This document shows positions 25,546 to 32,963 of a DNA stretch of 64,000 bases, piece after piece. The translations under genes and the position numbers were made by a program. Source of the stretch: Microbispora hainanensis (lineage in GTDB: Bacteria > Actinomycetota > Actinomycetes > Streptosporangiales > Streptosporangiaceae); assembly GCF_036186745.1 (NCBI RefSeq), contig NZ_CP108086.1, positions 3,906,001 to 3,970,000 on the forward strand, given 5' to 3'. Positions within the stretch are counted from its first letter, which is position 1, and each line of letters opens with the position of its first letter. The notes under the pieces are model-generated. The model ran no database searches. It saw only the letters and a program-made list of their open reading frames with translations, and had not been told where the DNA came from.

Positions 25546-25569
25546 CTCTGCACAGAGGGCATCTACGCT
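25546..25569 (+). promoter_or_regulatory. Dyad CTCTG-CA-CAGAG and TACGCT -10, leaderless promoter
   Basis: The dyad (25546-25557) is followed by TACGCT (25564-25569), which ends 7 bases before ATG 25577. A second CTGCACA lies at 25524-25530, giving a direct repeat about 23 bp apart. Spacing of about two helical turns suits binding by an OmpR-type regulator, probably the 25577 product itself. Confidence 0.5.
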
Positions 25570-25576
25570 TCCCTCC

Positions 25577-26266
25577 ATGGCTACCCCTCAGCAACGCCGC
25601 ATCCTCGTGGTCGAGGACGACGCCACCATCGCGAACGCCGTACGGCTCCGGCTCGTGGCGGAGGGTTTCGACGTACGCGTCGCGAGTGACGGCGAGGGGG
25701 CGCTCGCGGCCTATGCGAAGGCGGAGCCGGACCTCGTCGTCCTCGACCGGCTGCTGCCGGGCCTGGACGGGCTCGAAGTGTGCCGCAGGATGCAGGCCGC
25801 CCGCCCGGTGCCGGTGCTCATGCTGACCGCGCTCGGCGAGGAGACGGATGTCCTTGTCGGCCTGGGCGTGGGGGCCGACGACTACATCACCAAACCGTTC
25901 AGCATGCGGGAGCTCGTCGCGCGGATCCACGCCCTGCTGCGGCGGGTGGAGCGGGCCAGCCTGCTGGCCCACGAGGACGCGGTGATCCGGGTCGGCGACG
26001 TCGAGATCAACACGGCCGAGCGCCGCGTGTTCGTCCGCGGGGCCGAGGCCCAGCTCACCCGGACCGAGTTCGACCTGCTGCGGCGTCTCGCCGAGCGGCC
26101 CGGTCAGGTCTTCGAACGCGAACGGCTGCTGTCGGACATCTGGGGCTTCTCCGAGGCAGCCGCGACCCGGACCGTGGACAGCCACGTCCGCGCGCTGCGC
26201 CGCAAGCTCGGCCCGGAGGTCGTCCGCACCGTCCACGGCGTGGGATACGCGCTCGTCCGTCCATGA
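25577..26266 (+). CDS. OmpR/PhoB-family response regulator
   Basis: A 229-aa regulator. The receiver domain (about 8-120) has the acidic pair in VVEDDA, a phospho-acceptor Asp in VVLDRLLPG, MLTALG and Lys in ITKPFSM. The winged helix (about 135-228) contains TRTEFDLLRRLAERPGQVFERERLL and VDSHVRALRRKLG. The position before the phospho-Asp is typical, but MP after it is replaced by LP, as in many MprA/MtrA-like actinobacterial regulators. ATG 25577 appears leaderless. The kinase follows 25 bases later in the same operon. Confidence 0.93.
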   Translation: MATPQQRRILVVEDDATIANAVRLRLVAEGFDVRVASDGEGALAAYAKAEPDLVVLDRLLPGLDGLEVCRRMQAARPVPVLMLTALGEETDVLVGLGVGADDYITKPFSMRELVARIHALLRRVERASLLAHEDAVIRVGDVEINTAERRVFVRGAEAQLTRTEFDLLRRLAERPGQVFERERLLSDIWGFSEAAATRTVDSHVRALRRKLGPEVVRTVHGVGYALVRP

Positions 26267-26291
26267 CGTTTCAGCAGGGAGAGCCAGGCAA

Positions 26292-29200
26292 TTGAGGCCG
26301 CTCGACTTCCTCGGCCGGATCAAGGTCAAGCTCGGCATCGTGATCGTGCTCGCCGTGGTCGCGGCGTTCGTCGTCAACGAGGTCGGCATCAACTCCGGCA
26401 TGTCCCGGGACCTGCGGATCGCGATCGCCGTCGTGCTCGCGATGATCATGGTGCAGCTCCTCGCCCACGGCATGACCCGGCCGCTGCGCGAGATGGCCGC
26501 GGCCGCGCAGACGATCGCCAAGGGCCGCTACGGCCTGCGCGTCAGCGCGACCTCCCGCGACGAGGTGGGAGAGCTGGCGCGGGCCTTCAACGCCATGGCG
26601 TCCGACCTCGCCGAGGTCGATCGCCAGCGGCGTGAACTGGTGGCCAACGTCAGCCACGAGCTGCGTACGCCGATCACCGGCCTGCAGGCCGTGCTGGAGA
26701 ACATCGTGGACGGCGTCACGCCGCCCGACCTCGACACCCTGGGTACGGCCCTCGCCCAGACGCAGCGGCTCGGCCGCCTGGTGGCCCAGCTTCTCGACCT
26801 GTCGCGGCTCGACTCGGGGGCTCGGCTGATCGAGCCGGAGGAGCTGGACCTGGCGTCGTTGTGCCGTCAGGCCGTCTCTGAGGCGACTCTCGCGCGTGAC
26901 GACGTCACGGTGGTGAGCGCGGTCAGGCCGGGGACGGTGCTGTCCGCCGACGCGGCCCTGCTCGCTCAGGTGCTGGCCAACCTGCTCGACAACGCCGTAC
27001 GGCACAGCCCGCCCGGCGGCATGGTCCGGGTGGAGGCGCGGCCGGCCGGGGCGAACCTGGAGATCAGCGTGACCGACGACGGTCCCGGCATCCCGCAGGC
27101 GGAGCGGGCCCGGGTGTTCGAGCGCTTCTCGCGGCTCGACGCCGGACGGGCCGCCGACGCGGGCGGGGCGGGGCTGGGGCTCGCCATCGCCAAGGAGATC
27201 GTCGAGTTACACGGCGGGTCGATCTCGGTGTCCGACCCGATCCCGGTCACCAGGCGGACCGGGAGGATCGAGGGGACCGAGTTGAGAGGCGGGGGCACGG
27301 CCCCTGGGTGCCGGATGGTCGTCGTGCTGCCGCATCGCTCGGAGCCCGCTGCGGCGGAGAGCACGGACGGACTCGTCCGCGCCGGAAGGGGAGACATGGA
27401 CGTCCGCATGCCGGGCGCGGGCCGCGCCGAAGGCAGGCCCGGCGAGCATGGCCCATTCGGAGGCGAGACCGATCTGATCGATGGCACTCTCGCCCCCGCA
27501 GTGAGCGCGGAGAAGACCGCTGATGAGGTCGTGCGCGTAGCGGAGGCACGGGGCGAGGACGCACTGGTGGGGGAGGCGCGGGGCGAGGGTGCGGGGGCGT
27601 CCTCGCCCGCGACCCCGGCCGGGACCTCGCCCGCGAGCCAGGCCGGGGATGAGCGAGCGGAGGCCGGGCACGGGGAGGGATCGGAGCCCCCCAGCCCGGA
27701 TTCCCGCACTCTGGAGCCCCACAGCGTGGAGCCTCACAGCCTGGAGCCCCTCCGGCCGGCATTCCTTCACGAGGTCTCGGCTTCATCGCAGACCGAGACT
27801 CCGACAGGCGGCCACCCCCAGAGCGGGGACCACGGCGGCTTTCCGGACAGCGCCGGTGCCCTGGGCGACAGCGGGTACCGCAGTGAGTCGTTGCGGTCTG
27901 GCTTCGTTCATGCGCGGGCGGGTCAGCCGGGTGCGGCGGCTCAGGACGTGGGTGTGCGCGAGGGGGGTGCGCAGGACGCCGGGGTTCTGGGCGATGGCGA
28001 GGAGCGCAGTGAGTCGTTGCGGTCTGGCCTCGTTCATGCGCGGGCGGGCCAGCCGGGCGCGGCGGCGGAGGACATGGGCGCGCACGACGGGGGCGCGCAC
28101 CCCGAAGGTCCGCAGGGCGTGGGTGTGCAGGGCGTGGGTGTGCAGGGCGTGGGTGCGCAGGATGGGGGTGTAGCCTCACGGCCGCTCGCCGCACACGTAC
28201 CCGCGTCACCCATGCCCGCGTCACACGCGCCTGTCTCGCACATGCTCGCCTCGGACGTGTCCTCCCCACATGCGCCCGCGTCGCATATGGCCTCGCATAT
28301 GCCCGCACCGCATATGGCCTCGCATATGCCCGCACCGCATGTGCCCGCCTCGCGGCCTGGCGCCGTCCATGACCCCGCTGGGCAGCTGGCGCGGGCGGCG
28401 CTGGGGGCGGGCCTTGGCATGATCGCCGGATTCCTCACCGGGATGGTCGTCTCGGTCATCCTCGGCTTGGGCGTCGTGGTGGTGCTGCTGTTCGCCATCG
28501 GCGGTGCGATCGCGGGAGCGACACGCGGGTCGTCATCGGCTCATCGAGCCGCGCCGCCGCCCTGGCAGGGCGCAGCGCCAACGCTCGGGCCAACGCCCGG
28601 GCCAACGCCTGCGCCGCCACCCGGACCGTCATCCGCGTCGTCACCGGTGCTGTCGCCCACGCCATCACCTGGGCCGACACCTGGGCCGACACTTGGGCCG
28701 ACAGATGCGCCGTCACCTGGGCCGGTCGCTCGTATGAGCGCCGCCCAGGCCGCCGCCCAGGCCGCGGCACGGGGTGTGAGCGCCTCCCCGTCGCCCGCCC
28801 CAGGCGCGCAGAACCCGGGCACGCAGAACCCGGGCACGCAGAACCCGGGCACGCAGAACCCGGGCACGCAGAACCCGGGCACGCAGAACCCGGGCACGCA
28901 GAACCCGGGCACGCTGGGGCTGGGCACGCCCGGACCACAGGGGCCGGGGCGATACCCGCCGCCGCCCGCGTACGTGCCGCCGCCGCTGTTCCCGCGGCCG
29001 GAACTGCCGGACGCGCCCCGGTGGCTGCTGCCGGCCGCCGCGGCGACGGGCCTGGTGGCCGCCGTCTCCCTGCCGGACGCGGCGCCCGGGCTGGGCTTCG
29101 CGCTGACGGCGGTCGCGATGGGCGCCGCGGCGTTCCCCGCGGTGCTGCCGCTCCGTCGTGGCCGGATCACGCCGTGGACGGTGGCCTTCGGCCTCCTGGC

Positions 29201-30473
29201 GTACGCGCTGGTCTCCGTGGTGCTCTTCCGCGACGCCGACTGGCTGGTCGGGCCGGTGCTGCTGGCCGCGTTCGGAGTCGGGTCGCTCGCGGTGTCGGGC
29301 GGCGGACGGGGCTGGCTCGCGGTGATCAAGGGTGGGGTCTCGGTCGTGTTCGCGCTGCTGCCGCAGCCGTGGTTCCTGAGCGGGCCGATCCGGAGGCTGA
29401 CCCGGCGCAGGATGCTGCCCACGCTGGTCAGCGCCCTCGTGACCATCGTCCTGCTGGCCGTCTTCGGCCTGCTGTTCGCCTCGGCCGACGCCGTCTTCTC
29501 GGCCTTCCTCAGCGACCTGCTGCGTACCCCTGACTGGGTCAGGAGCCTGCCCTACCGGGCCTTCGTGTTCTGCGTGTTCGCGGCGCTGGCCGCGGCGGCG
29601 GTGCTGGTGGGCCTGCGGCCGGTGGCCGAGCCCGCCGCGCCCGACCTGCGGATGTCCATCGGCCGCCAGGTGTGGATGATCCCGCTGATCGGGCTGAACC
29701 TGCTGTTCACGGCGTTCGTGACGGTGCAGATCACGGTGTTGTTCGGCGGGAGCCGCAGGGTGCTGACGACTGCGGGGCTCACCTACGCGCAGTATGCGAG
29801 GTCGGGCTTCTTCGAACTCGTCACGGTCAGCCTCTTCGTGCTCGGCATCGTGGCGGCCGCGGTCGCCCTGCTGCGCCGCGAGAGCCGGGCCGACCGCTGG
29901 CTGCTGGCCGTGCTGCTCGGCCTGCTGTGCGCGTTCACCCTCGTCATCCTCGCCTCGGCGCTGCACCGGCTCGGCCTCTACACCGACGCGTACGGCCTGT
30001 CGCGGCTGCGGGCCTCGGTGGAGGCGACGATCTGGTGGCTCGGCGCGGTGTTCGTGCTGGTCCTGGTGGTGGGGGCGGTCCGCCTGGCCGGCGGTGGCAC
30101 GTCGTGGTTCTTCCGTGCGCTCGTGCTGCTCACCGGGGTGTCGCTGTTCGTGTTCGCGGTGTGGGACCCCGACGCGCGGGTGGCAGAGACCCAGCTGACG
30201 GTCCGGGGCGTGGAGCGGCTCGACCACGACTATCTGAGCGAGCTGGGGGCGGAGGCCGTGCCGATCCTCGACCGCCTGCCGGAGCCGGACCGCAGCTGCG
30301 TGCTGAGCGAAGTGGTGGCGGCCGACGAGCTGTGGAAGCCGGACCCCTGGAACGGCTGGAACCTCGCCCGCGCCCGCGCCCGCGAGGTGCTGGAGCGCAG
30401 GCCCGTCGTGCCGCCCGTCTCGCGGTCGCGTGACTGCCCCGGCCCTTCGCGCATGCCCGGTCCGTACGACTGA
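26292..30473 (+). CDS. Giant sensor histidine kinase fused to a DUF4153/DUF4173-like membrane domain
   Basis: A 1393-codon frame. The TTG 26292 start has AGGGAG about 10 bases upstream. The first 350 residues are a complete kinase: helices at 12-29 and 42-59, HAMP (60-113), HisKA with His122 in NVSHELRTPITG, N-box NLLDNAVRHS, DDGPGIP and GGAGLGLAI. Residues 350-700 are a low-complexity acidic/Gly/His linker. A hydrophobic double helix (about 700-742), a Pro-rich tract and seven QNPGT repeats (839-873) follow. Residues 905-1330 form about ten helices with GLTYAQYARSGFFELV and LGLYTDAYGLSRLRASVEA, the DUF4153/DUF4173 pattern. Related operons usually carry kinase and DUF protein separately. A merged gene pair or a sequencing frameshift are alternatives. 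Confidence 0.85.
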   Translation: MRPLDFLGRIKVKLGIVIVLAVVAAFVVNEVGINSGMSRDLRIAIAVVLAMIMVQLLAHGMTRPLREMAAAAQTIAKGRYGLRVSATSRDEVGELARAFNAMASDLAEVDRQRRELVANVSHELRTPITGLQAVLENIVDGVTPPDLDTLGTALAQTQRLGRLVAQLLDLSRLDSGARLIEPEELDLASLCRQAVSEATLARDDVTVVSAVRPGTVLSADAALLAQVLANLLDNAVRHSPPGGMVRVEARPAGANLEISVTDDGPGIPQAERARVFERFSRLDAGRAADAGGAGLGLAIAKEIVELHGGSISVSDPIPVTRRTGRIEGTELRGGGTAPGCRMVVVLPHRSEPAAAESTDGLVRAGRGDMDVRMPGAGRAEGRPGEHGPFGGETDLIDGTLAPAVSAEKTADEVVRVAEARGEDALVGEARGEGAGASSPATPAGTSPASQAGDERAEAGHGEGSEPPSPDSRTLEPHSVEPHSLEPLRPAFLHEVSASSQTETPTGGHPQSGDHGGFPDSAGALGDSGYRSESLRSGFVHARAGQPGAAAQDVGVREGGAQDAGVLGDGEERSESLRSGLVHARAGQPGAAAEDMGAHDGGAHPEGPQGVGVQGVGVQGVGAQDGGVASRPLAAHVPASPMPASHAPVSHMLASDVSSPHAPASHMASHMPAPHMASHMPAPHVPASRPGAVHDPAGQLARAALGAGLGMIAGFLTGMVVSVILGLGVVVVLLFAIGGAIAGATRGSSSAHRAAPPPWQGAAPTLGPTPGPTPAPPPGPSSASSPVLSPTPSPGPTPGPTLGPTDAPSPGPVARMSAAQAAAQAAARGVSASPSPAPGAQNPGTQNPGTQNPGTQNPGTQNPGTQNPGTQNPGTLGLGTPGPQGPGRYPPPPAYVPPPLFPRPELPDAPRWLLPAAAATGLVAAVSLPDAAPGLGFALTAVAMGAAAFPAVLPLRRGRITPWTVAFGLLAYALVSVVLFRDADWLVGPVLLAAFGVGSLAVSGGGRGWLAVIKGGVSVVFALLPQPWFLSGPIRRLTRRRMLPTLVSALVTIVLLAVFGLLFASADAVFSAFLSDLLRTPDWVRSLPYRAFVFCVFAALAAAAVLVGLRPVAEPAAPDLRMSIGRQVWMIPLIGLNLLFTAFVTVQITVLFGGSRRVLTTAGLTYAQYARSGFFELVTVSLFVLGIVAAAVALLRRESRADRWLLAVLLGLLCAFTLVILASALHRLGLYTDAYGLSRLRASVEATIWWLGAVFVLVLVVGAVRLAGGGTSWFFRALVLLTGVSLFVFAVWDPDARVAETQLTVRGVERLDHDYLSELGAEAVPILDRLPEPDRSCVLSEVVAADELWKPDPWNGWNLARARAREVLERRPVVPPVSRSRDCPGPSRMPGPYD
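27864..28105 (+). repeat. 126-bp tandem duplication in the kinase linker
   Basis: Two copies (about 27864-27989 and 27990-28105) encode RSESLRSG(F/L)VHARAGQPGAAA and flanking residues. Identity is high in the core and drifts at the edges. Directly after it are three 15-bp GGCGTGGGTGTGCAG units (about 28117-28163), and at 28281-28340 two copies of a 30-bp SHMPAPHMA-coding unit. Confidence 0.8.
28808..28912 (+). repeat. Seven exact 15-bp repeats GCAGAACCCGGGCAC
   Basis: Perfect head-to-tail copies encoding QNPGT seven times. The 15-bp period keeps frame, so slippage changes only linker length. There are no spacers and no cas genes, so this is not CRISPR. Confidence 0.95.
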
Positions 30474-30486
30474 TCCGTACGGCTGA

Positions 30487-30492
30487 TCTAAT
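30487..30492 (+). promoter_or_regulatory. TCTAAT -10 element for a leaderless deacylase gene
   Basis: It matches TATAAT at 5 of 6 positions and ends 7 bases before GTG 30500. No clear -35 is seen. A 13-bp direct repeat TCCGTACGACTGA/TCCGTACGGCTGA (30461-30486) fills the upstream region and may be an activator site. Confidence 0.5.
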
Positions 30493-30499
30493 CGGAGAC

Positions 30500-32044
30500 G
30501 TGAGCTTCGATGTTGTGATCACGGGTGGCCGCGTCGTGGACGGCACCGGAGCCCCCGCGTTCCGCGCCGACGTCGGTGTGCGCGGGGGCCGGGTCGAGGC
30601 GGTGGGCCGCCTCGGCCAGGCGGAGGCGGCGGTGCGGATCGACGCGGCGGGCAGGCTCGTGCTGCCGGGCCTGGTCGACTGCCACGCGCACGGCGACGCG
30701 GCCGTGTTCGACCCGCTCGTGCAGCAGGCCGCGCTGCGGCAGGGGGTCACGACGTTCGTGCTGGGGCAGGACGGGCTGTCGTTCGCCCCGGCGACCTCCC
30801 CGGCCGCCTTCACGTACGCGAGCCGCTACTTCGCGGCGGTCAACGGTCCCCACCCGCACGTGGACGGGCCGGTGAGCGTCGCCGGTCTGCTCGCCGGATA
30901 TGACGGCGCGACCCCGCTCAACACCGTCTATCTGCTGCCGCACGCGACGATCCGGTTCGACGCGATGGGCCCGGCGGAGCGCGCCGCGGACGCGGACGAG
31001 CTGCGCGCCATGCTCCGCGCGGTCGAGACGGGCCTGGTCGAAGGGGCGGCCGGGCTGTCGTCGGGCCTGGAGTACGCCCCCGGCCGCTACGCCGACGCCG
31101 CCGAGCTGGCGGCGCTGTGCGCGCCGCTGGGCGACCTGCCGTACGTGACCCACATGCGCGCGTACGGCGCGTCCGCGGCGGTGGGGATGACGGAGGTCGT
31201 GGAGATCGCCCGGCGGTCCGGCGCGGCCGTGCACGTCTCGCATCTCCACGGCCCGGCCTCCACCCTGCTGCCGCTGGTCGAGGACGCCCGGCGGCAGGAC
31301 GTCGACCTGACCTTCGACACCTACCCCTACCTGCGGGCCAGCACGATCCTGGCGATGGTGACGCTGCCGCCGTGGGTGCCCGCCGCCGACCCCGACCGCG
31401 CCGTGGCCATGTTGTCCGCGGAACGCGACCGCCTCGCCCGGGAGTGGGCGGGACGCGACGACCTGTGGCCGCGCATCACGCTCTCGCACGCCCCCGGGTT
31501 CGAGTGGGCCGAGGGGATGACCCTGCCCGCCGCCGCGGCGGAGTTCGGCGCCGATCCCGCGGAGTTCTGCCGGATGCTGCTGGTGGAGACCCGGCTGCAG
31601 GCGGGTTGCGTGCAGGCCCGCCCCGACGAGGGCCCGGCGGGGGAGGAGTCGGTGCGCGCCGTCATGCGCGACCCCGGCCACACGGGCGGCTCCGACGGCA
31701 TCTACGTGGGCGGCCATCCGCACCCGCGCGGCTTCGGGGCGTTCGCCCGCTATCTCGGCCGGCACGTACGCGAGCTCGGCGACCTCACCTGGGAACAGGC
31801 CGCCGTGCACCTGGCCTCGCACCCGGCGCGCCGCTTCCGGCTGCCCGACCGCGGTCTCGTACGGCGTGGCCAGGCCGCGGATCTGATCGTCGTCGACCCG
31901 GCGACGGTGGCCGACACCGCGACCTACGACCAGCCCCGCTCGCTCGCCGTGGGCGTGGACGACGTGCTCGTCGGCGGTGTGCCGGTGCTGCGCGGCGGCG
32001 AGCTCACCGGCGCCACCCCCGGCCGGGCGCTGCGCCCCGCCTGA
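30500..32044 (+). CDS. N-acyl-D-amino-acid deacylase (D-aminoacylase)
   Basis: A metal-dependent amidohydrolase-superfamily enzyme (514 aa) that removes acyl groups from N-acyl-D-amino acids. GTG 30500 is leaderless. The small beta-domain start DVVITGGRVVDGTGAP is followed by the metal motif DCHAHGD, GAAGLSSGLEYAPG, the His ligands in THMRAYG and VHVSHLHG, and the catalytic Asp in SDGIYVGG, in the order found in D-aminoacylases. The next plus-strand genes encode a D-amino-acid deaminase-like enzyme and RidA, so the freed D-amino acid probably feeds them. Substrate range cannot be read from sequence; N-carbamoyl or dipeptide substrates are possible. Confidence 0.88.
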   Translation: MSFDVVITGGRVVDGTGAPAFRADVGVRGGRVEAVGRLGQAEAAVRIDAAGRLVLPGLVDCHAHGDAAVFDPLVQQAALRQGVTTFVLGQDGLSFAPATSPAAFTYASRYFAAVNGPHPHVDGPVSVAGLLAGYDGATPLNTVYLLPHATIRFDAMGPAERAADADELRAMLRAVETGLVEGAAGLSSGLEYAPGRYADAAELAALCAPLGDLPYVTHMRAYGASAAVGMTEVVEIARRSGAAVHVSHLHGPASTLLPLVEDARRQDVDLTFDTYPYLRASTILAMVTLPPWVPAADPDRAVAMLSAERDRLAREWAGRDDLWPRITLSHAPGFEWAEGMTLPAAAAEFGADPAEFCRMLLVETRLQAGCVQARPDEGPAGEESVRAVMRDPGHTGGSDGIYVGGHPHPRGFGAFARYLGRHVRELGDLTWEQAAVHLASHPARRFRLPDRGLVRRGQAADLIVVDPATVADTATYDQPRSLAVGVDDVLVGGVPVLRGGELTGATPGRALRPA

Positions 32045-32173
32045 ACGAGCGGCCCGGACCTGCTCGGCCGGGACCCGGCGCAGCGTGACGGCGAAGTCGT
32101 CCACCGGCCCGCCACCGGGCGCGTCGATCAGCCGCTGCCGGTCGTCGGCGTGCCCAGGTCGGGGGATGATCAC
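32045..32173 (-). pseudogene. Truncated coding remnant coupled to the TPR gene
   Basis: A frame starts at GTG 32173, overlapping the TPR gene stop as GTGA, and reads VIIPRPGHADDRQRLID onwards for 43 codons. Nearly every third base is G or C until it meets the end of the deacylase gene at 32044, where the bias vanishes although the frame stays open. This looks like the 5' end of a gene cut off when the deacylase gene was joined here. The family is not recognised. Confidence 0.4.
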
Positions 32174-32859
32174 AGGTTCGTGCGTGCCTGTTCCACGTGC
32201 CGCGCGATGCCCAGGGCTCCGCTCGTCTCCGCCAGGACGGCCGCCTCGTCGAGCAGCCGCAGGGCGTCGTCACGGCGGCCCTCCGCGGCGGCGATGTAGG
32301 CCAGCCCGACCAGGTTGGCGGCGACCCCCGGATGGAAGCCGAGCTCCCGGCGCAGCCGGACCGACTCCTCCAGCCGTTCGCGCGCCGCCTCCAGCCGTCC
32401 CGCCTTGTGATCGGCGATGCCCAGGTGGCGCAGCGCGTAGGACATGGTCAGCTTGTCACCGGCCCCCGCCGCCAGCTCATGCGACCGCCGCAACGCGGGC
32501 CCGGCCGCCTCGTCGTCGTGCCGTACGACCTGGTGGAAGCAGCCGATCCAGAAGAGCGCCTCGCCCTCGCCGCGCGTGTCGCCGAGCCGCCGGAAGAGAT
32601 CGGCCGCCCGCTCGAAGAGTTCGAGCTCGCGGGGGTCCTCCTCGTGGTGTTCGAGGAACCGCGCGTGGACGATCCGGCCGCGGGCCAGCGCGAGCCCGGC
32701 CTCGGCGGCGGCGATGTCCCGTCCCGATCCCCGCGTGGTCAGGTCGGCCTCCACCGCGTCCAGCTCGCGGTCGGCCTCGGCGAGAGCCGAGGCGTCGCCG
32801 CCGAAGACCGCCTGTTCATAGAGGGCAAGGGCCCGCTCGAGTCGCACGTCGCCGCTCAT
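32170..32859 (-). CDS. Tetratricopeptide-repeat protein
   Basis: A 229-aa soluble helical protein with at least four TPR-like helix pairs. Examples are LFERAADLFRRLGDTRGEGEALFWIG, GDKLTMSYALRHLGIADHKAG, and AANLVGLAYIAAAEGRRDDALRLL. ATG 32859 follows GGGGTGG. No enzymatic or DNA-binding domain is attached, so it probably acts as a protein-interaction module. It sits antisense within the D-amino-acid group, and the downstream partner gene seems lost (see the remnant at 32045-32173). Confidence 0.85.
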   Translation of the reverse strand: MSGDVRLERALALYEQAVFGGDASALAEADRELDAVEADLTTRGSGRDIAAAEAGLALARGRIVHARFLEHHEEDPRELELFERAADLFRRLGDTRGEGEALFWIGCFHQVVRHDDEAAGPALRRSHELAAGAGDKLTMSYALRHLGIADHKAGRLEAARERLEESVRLRRELGFHPGVAANLVGLAYIAAAEGRRDDALRLLDEAAVLAETSGALGIARHVEQARTNL

Positions 32860-32909
32860 GGCCACCCCATCCCGATCATGGTGTGAGGGCGCGAGTCTAC
32901 CCCCGAGAC

Positions 32910-32938
32910 GGTGGTCCAGTACGATCCACAAGGTGGTC
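32910..32938 (+). promoter_or_regulatory. GGTGGTC direct repeats 22 bp apart
   Basis: Copies at 32910-32916 and 32932-32938 lie on the same helix face, with TACGAT (32920-32925) between them as a possible -10. They sit 26 bases before the deaminase-like gene and could bind a GntR-type or other activator encoded elsewhere. Confidence 0.4.
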
Positions 32939-32963
32939 TGAACCGGACAACAAGGGGGGCGGC

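Noticed and set aside
27340-28900. Horizontally acquired segment or mobile element in the kinase linker
   Set aside because: The odd composition is explained by low-complexity repeats; no inverted ends, transposase or target duplication is visible.
28808-28912. Repeat array resembling a CRISPR
   Set aside because: Fifteen-base units without spacers lie inside a reading frame, and there are no cas genes.
30488-32173. Minus-strand frame over the whole deacylase gene
   Set aside because: Only its first 43 codons outside the deacylase gene look coding; the rest is a shadow. The first part is listed as a remnant.
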